Origin: an uncultured Bdellovibrionales bacterium
GTDB taxonomy: Bacteria; Bdellovibrionota; Bdellovibrionia; Bdellovibrionales; UBA1609
Assembly (NCBI GenBank): GCA_937980625.1
Contig: CALJPJ010000157.1
Span: forward strand, 1-12,089
DNA: 12,089 nt
Direction of reading: 5' to 3'
Part shown: piece after piece, positions 7,342-12,089 of the stretch
Layout of the letters: every line of letters begins with the position of its first letter
Numbering within the stretch: the first letter of the stretch is position 1
The notes under the pieces: generated by a model
The model's input: the letters and a program-made list of their open reading frames with translations, nothing else
The model's database searches: none
Told to the model about the DNA's origin: nothing
Program-made: the position numbers and the translations under genes

Positions 7342-8610
7342 TTAGCGAATATCGGGAGCACCAGTACCCCTGCCACCTTTAGAACAATGTTTAAAACTCT
7401 TTTTTTCCAACATCCGGTGAATATGATCTCTTTTCACAGTTTTTTCAGGCTGACTAAATTGCTTGTTAAAAACTTCACCCGAGATCAATACCGAACTTGG
7501 CGCTGCACCTATATTTTCTTCAGAGTATTTTAGCAACATTCTATCTTGAAGATTTATAAAGGCAGAACTTTCCACAATGCCTGTTAAAACAGGTTTTACT
7601 TGTCTATGCTGCCACAAGTTGCCAACAGAACTGTACCTATCTTTATATTTACATGATCGAGTACAAGATATTGATGCTTCTATTGCTACAGTTTCACCTT
7701 GCTTACCTAGCCCAGATAAACGTGAAAATTCACTTTCTGTAACGTAGAAACCTACAATCAAAGTCTCATCTTTACTGATAGTAATTAAATTATTATATTC
7801 TAAATCTTGAACCCTTATATCACTGACTGCTTGAGCAAATCGTTTGTTGACTGGAACAATGTAGTAAATGTCATCTTTTTTACTAATTTCCTCTTCTATC
7901 TTATGCGAGCAATCTCCGTGAGTTAGCTTATTAGCTTTATGTTGGTAACTTATTTTACCTTTTTTTGAGGCTGTAGCTATATCGATTGTTATAGGCTCAT
8001 CTTCAGTGTTAGTAATACTATAATAATTAATTGGGTTATGTTTAGCTCCAAGAATATTAATAGAGTTAAACTTTTTGTCTATTAACACAACTTCATCATC
8101 GCTCAACTTTTCCAAAGATAAATTAATTCTATTTCTAAAAACAAGAGACAAGTGTTGATCTTGTTTTTCAAACTTTAACTTAAGCTCAATCACATTACTT
8201 CTTATAAGCTCTCTGAAGTTGTAAATTGAAAACTCAATTAGATCTGATTCTCGATCAACAATAAAATCAAGCTCTGCTCCGTTACTTCTTTGATTTTCGT
8301 CAATTATTTCTATTTTTCTGATAGACTTAAAATAATCAAAGTCATTGCTCTTTAATTTTATTTTTATAGATTTATTTTGTAAGTTATTATCGATAGTTAA
8401 TGGGATTACATTCACTAAGTTATTATCTTTTCTTACAATTTTCCCTTTGATTTCTTCCCTAGCCAGACTAGCCTCAAAACTAAATGAAGAAGTCTTTAAA
8501 TCTTGTTCAAAGACTTCTTTCTCACCGGTTGTCGTATCTTCATTAAACTTATTATCTCCGCAAGATAATAAGAATACTGACATAAGTATAAATATAGGTA
8601 TTTTGTGCAT
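7342..8610 (-). CDS. Large lipoprotein of unknown function, first gene of the T4SS operon
   Basis: This is the promoter-proximal gene of the secretion operon. Its 422-residue product starts with a type II signal peptide ending F-L-L-S-C (Cys17), so it is a lipoprotein, probably outer-membrane or periplasm-facing. The mature protein is mostly beta-strand-like, with alternating hydrophobic and charged residues and scattered cysteines (for example G-D-C-S-H near the middle and a C-T-R-S-C-K segment), which could form disulphides. The last about 30 residues are basic and end in a Gly-rich tail (S-K-G-G-R-G-T-G-A-P). I do not recognise the family. GAGGAG lies 6 bases before the ATG. Its position suggests an element-specific envelope component, surface adhesin or entry-exclusion-like factor, but none of these is shown by the sequence. 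Confidence 0.75.
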   Translation of the reverse strand: MHKIPIFILMSVFLLSCGDNKFNEDTTTGEKEVFEQDLKTSSFSFEASLAREEIKGKIVRKDNNLVNVIPLTIDNNLQNKSIKIKLKSNDFDYFKSIRKIEIIDENQRSNGAELDFIVDRESDLIEFSIYNFRELIRSNVIELKLKFEKQDQHLSLVFRNRINLSLEKLSDDEVVLIDKKFNSINILGAKHNPINYYSITNTEDEPITIDIATASKKGKISYQHKANKLTHGDCSHKIEEEISKKDDIYYIVPVNKRFAQAVSDIRVQDLEYNNLITISKDETLIVGFYVTESEFSRLSGLGKQGETVAIEASISCTRSCKYKDRYSSVGNLWQHRQVKPVLTGIVESSAFINLQDRMLLKYSEENIGAAPSSVLISGEVFNKQFSQPEKTVKRDHIHRMLEKKSFKHCSKGGRGTGAPDIR

Positions 8611-8657
8611 ATTACTCTCCTCGTTAATAACTAAATATTATTAGCTAAAAGTTAGTC

Positions 8658-8766
8658 GAGAGCCTAAACTTTGATGTAAACCACAAGTAGACGATCAATG
8701 TTGTCTATGGCTCATTCTTCAACCTTGCTCAAACAAGGTTAATACAAGGATGGGGCTCTTTTTTTT
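8658..8766 (+). ncRNA. Candidate structured RNA ending in a U tract
   Basis: On the plus strand 8658-8665 can pair with 8753-8760 (8 pairs, the last one at the start of the U run). Two hairpins lie inside: 8687-8695 with 8700-8708 (9 pairs, tetraloop CAAT) and 8721-8727 with 8734-8740 (7 perfect pairs, 6-base loop). An 8-T run (8759-8766) follows. Several pairs are G-U and would be A-C mismatches on the other strand, so the plus-strand RNA is favoured. GAGCC (8660-8664) can alternatively pair with GGCTC (8709-8713), giving two mutually exclusive folds. A possible -10 (TATTAT, 8636-8641) lies upstream with a poor -35. It could be a small RNA, an attenuator before the HTH gene, or a terminator. 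No known RNA family is recognised. Confidence 0.4.
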
Positions 8767-8967
8767 CAACTAGAACTTAGAACAGGAAATTTAATTTTCA
8801 AAAAAAAACAGCATTTATTACGGCATTTCATAAATGAAATATGAAAAATTGTTTTCAGATTAAACAGGTCGTATTTAGCGTTACAAGTTTGTAAAATGAA
8901 TGACTAAATCTAACATTTTCTATCTTACAACATAACGCAATGTATATTTAACAAAGTTAATAGCTCT
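8767..8967. promoter_or_regulatory. Intergenic control region with clustered inverted and direct repeats
   Basis: No gene is seen here. The stretch holds three short inverted repeats: ATTTCAT-AA-ATGAAAT (8825-8840), TTACAA-GT-TTGTAA (8881-8894) and TTAAC-AAA-GTTAA (8948-8960). TTACAA recurs at 8925-8930 and again at 8977-8982. The longer word CGTTACAA occurs at 8879-8886 and 8975-8982. Such clustering between divergent operons suggests operator sites, perhaps for the HTH protein encoded at 9014. In a sequence this AT-rich some of these will be chance, and no binding protein can be assigned. Confidence 0.4.
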
Positions 8968-8996
8968 TTGACTCCGTTACAAAAGTGAAATAAAAA
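8968..8996 (+). promoter_or_regulatory. Candidate promoter for the rightward three-gene operon
   Basis: A -35-like TTGACT (8968-8973) is separated by 17 bases from a -10-like TAAAAA (8991-8996). Transcription would begin near 9003, only about 11 bases before the ATG at 9014, which would put the AAGGGG ribosome binding site at the very 5' end of the RNA. One TTACAA repeat (8977-8982) lies in the spacer, where a bound repressor would block RNA polymerase. Confidence 0.35.
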
Positions 8997-9013
8997 AATT
9001 TCAAGGGGAAACC

Positions 9014-9553
9014 ATGCATATAACTAATTCTGATTGCTATCGCAGTTTTTTAGATAACTACATGAAGTTAAATAAGTTATCTATGAAAGCACTAGAGTCT
9101 TCTGTCAGCAATGTTATATCGACAGCTTCCATCTCTCGAATTGTAAAAAAAGATAAAAATGGTAATTACACAAAAGCATTTAATATTGGAATTGATAGCT
9201 GGGTTGAACTTGTTTCCAAGCTTAAATTAACTGAAGAGCAAAAAACACAAGCAATTTTATTAAGAACTAAAGATAGCTTAATTAATACCGTAGGCGAAAA
9301 TTCTGCACCAACTAAACTGATTGCTGAATCTATTTCTATCATTGGTAATGATAATGTTAAATCAGAAACTCTTTCGGTTGATGCTCTACAAGTTGCTGAC
9401 ACCTATGATAAATTTCCTAATAAACTCAAAAATTTAATTAACCAAGACATCTTGAAAACTATTGAAGTTTTTAAAGTTTTAGACCCCGCGAGAGGTGAAA
9501 CTCTCACTAATAATTATAATTACTTAAACCGCGTTATGATAAAATCAAGCTAA
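9014..9553 (+). CDS. HTH regulator resembling the N-terminal part of TIGR02147-family proteins
   Basis: The 179-residue soluble protein begins like TIGR02147-family regulators (Y-R-S-F-L-D-N-Y near residue 9). A helix-turn-helix-like segment follows at about 23-45 (L-S-M-K-A-L-E-S-S-V, then S-I-S-R-I-V-K-K), then a W-V-E-L-V-S-K-L-K-L-T motif (about 63-73) reminiscent of the 'L-x-L-x-x-x-E' that ends the DNA-binding part in that family. Those proteins are usually about 260-280 residues, from memory; this one lacks the usual C-terminal effector domain and instead has about 100 residues I do not recognise. The start has AAGGGG 5 bases upstream. It is divergent from the secretion operon and 7 bases before the next gene, so it probably autoregulates and may control the T4SS genes. 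HTH: fairly likely; family: tentative. Confidence 0.6.
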   Translation: MHITNSDCYRSFLDNYMKLNKLSMKALESSVSNVISTASISRIVKKDKNGNYTKAFNIGIDSWVELVSKLKLTEEQKTQAILLRTKDSLINTVGENSAPTKLIAESISIIGNDNVKSETLSVDALQVADTYDKFPNKLKNLINQDILKTIEVFKVLDPARGETLTNNYNYLNRVMIKSS

Positions 9554-9560
9554 AGGAGGT

Positions 9561-10178
9561 ATGGTGTTAGAAAATAGCCAAACTGTAAATACAGTAAATC
9601 ATACAAGTGCTGCGCCGAAAAATACTGATCAGTCTTTTATGGACGGATATGACTCCGTTGAGACAGATGACCTACAAGTACCTTTTATTTACTTCTTTAA
9701 AGATGCCATCAAGGCCGGATTGATTTCAAATATTGGCCAAGTTGAAAAATTAAAAATTCAAAATGAAATCTATTCTAAATACCTAGATCGCTGGATGTCA
9801 GACGCGATTAAAAATAAAGTAATTACTATAAAACGTGATGGGAACTTCACATATAATAATGAAAATGGTTTTAAATTTTGGAAACACAACAGCCTAGACT
9901 CATTTAAAGTACTAGAACCAATATCAAACTCAATTACCAAGAATGCTCTTAAAGACTTAGGTAAAGAATCTAACAAAAAAGGTTTCTCGAGTGTAAACGT
10001 ATTTGCAGTTTATGACTCACCCGAAACTAATAAAAAATTAAAGACTTTAGTTAATAATTTTTATAATGAGGTTATGGAAATTTCTAAAAATGACTTAAGG
10101 GCTGAAGGCCATACAAAAGTTAAATATGTTACTGTATCAACTTGCAATGTTGACATGGAGGTTTTAAGTGAAATTTAA
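9561..10178 (+). CDS. Unknown cytoplasmic protein, possibly the effector half of a split TIGR02147/DUF4423 regulator
   Basis: The 205-residue protein has no signal peptide or membrane segment. After a low-complexity first 35 residues, the middle (about 40-105) shows F-I-Y-F-F-K-D-A-I then V-I-T-I-K-R-D-G-N-F, like the winged 'L-x-x-x-G-l-I-x-x-x-x-D-G' part of DUF4423-containing proteins. The end (about 140-200) has F-S-S-V-N-V-F-A-V, a helical stretch, then V-K-Y-V-T-V-S-T, similar to the C-terminal strand-helix-strand of the same family. No HTH is visible. AAAGGAGGT abuts the ATG at 9561; the in-frame GTG at 9564 gives slightly better spacing, so the exact start is uncertain. It lies 7 bases after the HTH gene and overlaps the exported-protein gene by 11 bases. 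The assignment is by eye and tentative. Confidence 0.65.
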   Translation: MVLENSQTVNTVNHTSAAPKNTDQSFMDGYDSVETDDLQVPFIYFFKDAIKAGLISNIGQVEKLKIQNEIYSKYLDRWMSDAIKNKVITIKRDGNFTYNNENGFKFWKHNSLDSFKVLEPISNSITKNALKDLGKESNKKGFSSVNVFAVYDSPETNKKLKTLVNNFYNEVMEISKNDLRAEGHTKVKYVTVSTCNVDMEVLSEI

Positions 10179-10554
10179 TATTTTTACTCTGATTTTTATT
10201 CTGATATTTAGCAATGCTGTTTTAGCAGGTGACGGCACTGGCACAGGTCCTGTTAACGACAATAGCATAATCCTCTTTGATGACGGAAACATAATTACAG
10301 AAAAAGACTTCATCGTTGATGCTAATATTGACTCTGCTGTCTTAATTATTCCAGCGTCTAATGAAATAGCTGATTATAGTGAGGAGGCTTTAAAAACAAA
10401 AGCTCTTGAAGTTTCTTATGATATAATGTGGCAGAGTGAATCTAAAAAAAGTTATGAGAAAGCAGAAGCATTTTACAATAAAATTGAAAGTGAAGACTTC
10501 AATTCAGTAAAGTTAATAAAAGCTGAGGCAAAAGATTTTATATTCCTGCAATAA
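10168..10554 (+). CDS. Small exported protein of unknown function
   Basis: The 128-residue precursor has a clear Sec signal peptide (M-K-F-N then a hydrophobic core, cleavage after V-L-A at about residue 20). The mature protein is about 108 residues, acidic, beginning with a Gly/Thr-rich G-D-G-T-G-T-G-P and continuing as mixed strands and helices; it has no cysteine. The start is GTG at 10168 with GGAGG 6 bases upstream, inside the 3' end of the preceding gene (11-base overlap), so translation is coupled. Fate is periplasmic or secreted. I do not recognise the family. Its linkage to a putative regulator pair suggests it is either controlled by, or feeds signals to, that pair. Confidence 0.72.
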   Translation: MKFNIFTLIFILIFSNAVLAGDGTGTGPVNDNSIILFDDGNIITEKDFIVDANIDSAVLIIPASNEIADYSEEALKTKALEVSYDIMWQSESKKSYEKAEAFYNKIESEDFNSVKLIKAEAKDFIFLQ

Positions 10555-10640
10555 CAAAAAAGACCTAACACCTCTAACAGCTGAGCTTATCAAACACCAA
10601 GGACTAACTCATGTTTTATCAACCCTTCAAGATCCGCACA
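10555..10640. other. Convergent intergenic gap, no clear terminator
   Basis: The gap separates the rightward operon from the convergent toxin-like gene. I looked for a stem followed by a T run on either strand and found none convincing. The word TTATCAA occurs twice as a direct repeat (about 10588 and 10616), with no obvious meaning. Confidence 0.4.
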
Positions 10641-11348
10641 CTAACTACTCTCTAGACTCTGTACTGCACTCTTCATCCTAGATATAACTAAACTCTTCTT
10701 AGCACCTAAATTTTCTCTGTCAGAAATATGTGCCTCAACTGAATCTAGAAACAATTTGCTTTTAATTAATTCCGAAAATTCTACAATTAAATATTTACTC
10801 AGGTCTGGGCTTAAAGTCTGTAAAAAATCATTTACTATAGACTCTCTTCCCTCAAAGAGAACAATTATATCCTCTATATCATGACTATGCATATAACTTC
10901 CTCTGCCCCGCCCTTTAAATGCCTCAATTTTGGTAGCGATTAAATAAGGAAGTTTTAAGACTTTTAGCTTTATATCCTTTATTTCAAAAGTCTCAGTATT
11001 TTTAAAAGCTTCTTTGTACCAAATATTAGTAAAGCCTAATATCTTCTCATCTAATGGCATTACATCTAATGAGAATGATCCTTTCTTGTACCTACATAGA
11101 ATTTTAGATTCAATATCCTCAACAAACCCTTTTTTTCTTAGCTTTTTTGCAAAATCTATATAGCCTACATGGCCCATCACCTCAACAATAGTATCAACAT
11201 CAAAAGTTTCTCTTATGTCAACAATCTCAGGCTCAGTTACATATAAAGAGATTACTGTACCACCAACAAAAACTAAAGAATCTCTAAGCTCACCTAATTC
11301 TTTAGCGACTTTATAAAGTATTAATAAATTTGTATTACTAATCTCCAT
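10641..11348 (-). CDS. AbiEii-like nucleotidyltransferase, toxin component of a type IV TA-like pair
   Basis: The 235-residue protein has DNA polymerase beta-type nucleotidyltransferase motifs: V-G-G-T at 28-31, R-E-T-F-D-V-D with the metal-binding D50 and D52, and a third acidic residue in S-L-D-V at D95. A family-type segment T-K-I-E-A-F at 139-144 continues as G-R-G-R-G-S-Y and S-H-D-I-E-D-I at 155-161 (K140, D157, D160). AbiEii/AbiGii enzymes use NTPs to modify targets such as tRNA and cause growth arrest, typically in phage defence or element maintenance; this activity is inferred. The position before Tyr152 is Ser (S151) where I recall Asp in relatives. The ATG lies inside the 3' end of the winged-helix gene (11-base overlap), the usual antitoxin-first arrangement. 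Confidence 0.8.
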   Translation of the reverse strand: MEISNTNLLILYKVAKELGELRDSLVFVGGTVISLYVTEPEIVDIRETFDVDTIVEVMGHVGYIDFAKKLRKKGFVEDIESKILCRYKKGSFSLDVMPLDEKILGFTNIWYKEAFKNTETFEIKDIKLKVLKLPYLIATKIEAFKGRGRGSYMHSHDIEDIIVLFEGRESIVNDFLQTLSPDLSKYLIVEFSELIKSKLFLDSVEAHISDRENLGAKKSLVISRMKSAVQSLESS

Positions 11349-11880
11349 TTAACTCTCTTAACTTTTTACTTATAAATTTAATAGCCCACTCTCTCTCTCT
11401 AGCTCTACCCATACGTATCATGTCCAAAGCAGCACAAAGCTCATACAGATCGCTATCAATCAAACAAGCATCTGCAACAGAATGGTGAATAGGATGTACA
11501 TATGTCCCTCTTTTTTTTCCACTTACATGTGGCCAAACATAGTACTCTGAATTTTTAACTTTAAATAAATTACTAAACTTTTTATACGAGAAGACAGTTG
11601 GTATTCCTACAACAGGAGGGCCAAGCTCAACTGGACAAATGTAGCTTATTGCATAGAACAAGAACTCAAATGTTTTTTCCAAGCTAACATCATTATCTAA
11701 ACTTAATAAACCTACATTTTGTAATCGCCTCTTCCCAAAGCTTACTTCTGATTGGCTGATACTAAGCTCTCTTGATAAGTTAACCTGACTTAACCCACTA
11801 TTAATTGAAATCTTTAATAAAAGTAAAACATCTTGTGGCTTTACTGGGTCTTTAGCTGCCCCAAAACTCTTTATAGTCAT
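11338..11880 (-). CDS. Winged-helix antitoxin-like regulator paired with the nucleotidyltransferase
   Basis: The 180-residue protein has an N-terminal winged-helix domain (about 15-60; helix-turn-helix at 31-53, S-Q-V-N-L-S-R-E-L then S-E-V-S). The C-terminal domain has G-P-P-V-V-G-I-P-T (87-95), V-W-P (115-117), H-P-I-H-H-S-V (129-135), Y-E-L-C-A-A-L-D (146-153) and G-R-A-R-E-R-E-W-A (158-166). This is a pattern I associate with MarR/ArsR-like partners encoded next to AbiEii-like transferases. It should repress its own promoter and counter the enzyme encoded after it. The ATG at 11880 has no Shine-Dalgarno, and the best promoter would start transcription at that A. A large palindrome upstream is the probable operator. 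Pairing with the downstream gene is strongly supported by overlap; the antitoxin role is inferred. Confidence 0.72.
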   Translation of the reverse strand: MTIKSFGAAKDPVKPQDVLLLLKISINSGLSQVNLSRELSISQSEVSFGKRRLQNVGLLSLDNDVSLEKTFEFLFYAISYICPVELGPPVVGIPTVFSYKKFSNLFKVKNSEYYVWPHVSGKKRGTYVHPIHHSVADACLIDSDLYELCAALDMIRMGRAREREWAIKFISKKLRELNGD

Positions 11881-11886
11881 ATATTA

Positions 11887-11915
11887 ATAATACATTAAAA
11901 TATTTGATATTGCAA
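11887..11915 (-). promoter_or_regulatory. Promoter of the toxin-antitoxin-like operon
   Basis: Reading the minus strand, a -35-like TTGCAA (11915-11910) is followed after 17 bases by TATTAT (11892-11887), five of six matches to the -10 consensus. Six bases (TAATAT) separate the -10 from the ATG at 11880, so transcription would start at or next to the start codon. The -35 and most of the spacer lie inside the 11898-11934 palindrome. Confidence 0.5.
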
Positions 11916-11934
11916 ATCGCAATATCAAATATTT
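11898..11934. repeat. Perfect 16-bp inverted repeat, probable operator
   Basis: The arm AAATATTTGATATTGC (11898-11913) is repeated in perfect reverse complement at 11919-11934, with the 5-base centre AAATC. A chance perfect match of this length is very unlikely even at low G+C. It covers the -35 of the predicted promoter and ends 17 bases from the antitoxin-like start, as expected for an autoregulatory operator. A cruciform or recombination role cannot be excluded. No T run follows, so it is not a typical terminator. Confidence 0.9.
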
Positions 11935-11971
11935 ATAGCTATCTCTTTAGGAAGATATTTAATTATTTTCA

Positions 11972-11990
11972 TTATTCAAATACTGAATAA
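11972..11990. repeat. Short inverted repeat upstream of the TA-like operon
   Basis: TTATTCA (11972-11978) and TGAATAA (11984-11990) form perfect 7-bp arms around AATAC, 37 bases beyond the large palindrome. It has the same 5-base spacing of arms as the large palindrome but a different sequence. It may be a second binding site, or chance. No convincing gene lies between here and the window end. Confidence 0.45.
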
Positions 11991-12089
11991 CGCAATAAAT
12001 ACATGCACATAAGATGAATAATGATTATCCTAGACTATTTTGTATATGAAAGAGACTCAGCCAATATACTCTCTAATTATTTTTTCGTT

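Noticed and set aside
8345..8644. Plus-strand hydrophobic frame opposite the start of the 422-aa lipoprotein
   Set aside because: Antisense of a Lys/Asn-rich region reads as Leu/Phe-rich; no ribosome binding site, and the minus-strand gene has a lipobox and GAGGAG.
8879..8982. CRISPR array or plasmid iterons from the repeated CGTTACAA/TTACAA words
   Set aside because: Repeats are only 6-8 bp, irregularly spaced, and there is no adjacent Rep or Cas gene.
9166..9402. Minus-strand frame inside the HTH gene
   Set aside because: Antisense shadow, no start signals, surrounded by a well-supported plus-strand operon.
9014..10178. One regulator gene split by a recent nonsense or frameshift mutation
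   Set aside because: The second gene has a full AAAGGAGGT before its start, and the first protein has about 100 extra residues after the HTH, so the parts do not simply join.
11898..11934. Rho-independent terminator reading of the large palindrome
   Set aside because: The stem is AT-rich, no T run follows on either strand, and it lies at a promoter.
12046..12089. ATG opening a 14-codon frame running off the right edge on the plus strand
   Set aside because: No Shine-Dalgarno and too short to judge; it could be a real gene start, but the window does not show enough.

Overview
The window is AT-rich (roughly one third G+C by eye) and gene-dense, with strong AGGAGG-type ribosome binding sites. 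It reads as part of a conjugation-type element. The two divergent genes at 9014-10178 resemble pieces of the TIGR02147/DUF4423 regulator family, which is abundant in Bdellovibrio and Bacteriovorax relatives. A low-G+C Bdellovibrionota host, such as a Halobacteriovorax-like bacterium, is therefore my best guess, at low to moderate confidence.

Left and centre (8610 down to 1, minus strand): one compact operon whose genes mostly overlap or abut. In transcription order it encodes a 422-aa lipoprotein of unknown role, a single-stranded DNA binding protein, a small glycine-zipper lipoprotein, a VirB2/TraA pilin, VirB3/TraL, the VirB4/TraC ATPase, a VirB5-like secreted coiled-coil protein, a VirB6-like polytopic protein, VirB8/TraE, a short VirB9/TraK-like protein, and a VirB10-like protein cut by the window edge. 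The order follows the VirB2-VirB10 scheme. Together they would build a type IV secretion channel and pilus: VirB4 supplies energy, VirB3/6/8 form the inner-membrane platform, VirB2/5 the pilus, and VirB9/10 plus a lipoprotein the outer-membrane core. The embedded SSB suggests DNA cargo. No VirB11, VirD4, relaxase or oriT is visible here. The outer-membrane part looks reduced: the VirB9 homologue is about half the usual length, and the VirB10 homologue starts with a signal-peptide-like stretch instead of an inner-membrane anchor.

Centre (8611-9013): a divergent intergenic region of about 400 bp. The part next to the secretion operon can fold, as plus-strand RNA, into a multibranched structure ending in a U tract. 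Its G-U pairs favour that strand. The rest carries several short inverted and direct repeats and a candidate promoter for the rightward genes.

Right of centre (9014-10554, plus strand): three tightly coupled genes. They encode an HTH protein, a partner resembling the effector half of the TIGR02147/DUF4423 family, and a small exported protein. The first two look like a regulator split in two, well placed to control the secretion operon.

Right end (11880 down to 10641, minus strand): a winged-helix protein overlapping an AbiEii-like nucleotidyltransferase, a type IV toxin-antitoxin-like pair. Its promoter contains a perfect 16-bp-arm palindrome over the -35 element, and the predicted transcript would be leaderless. 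The last 150 bp hold one smaller inverted repeat and no convincing gene.
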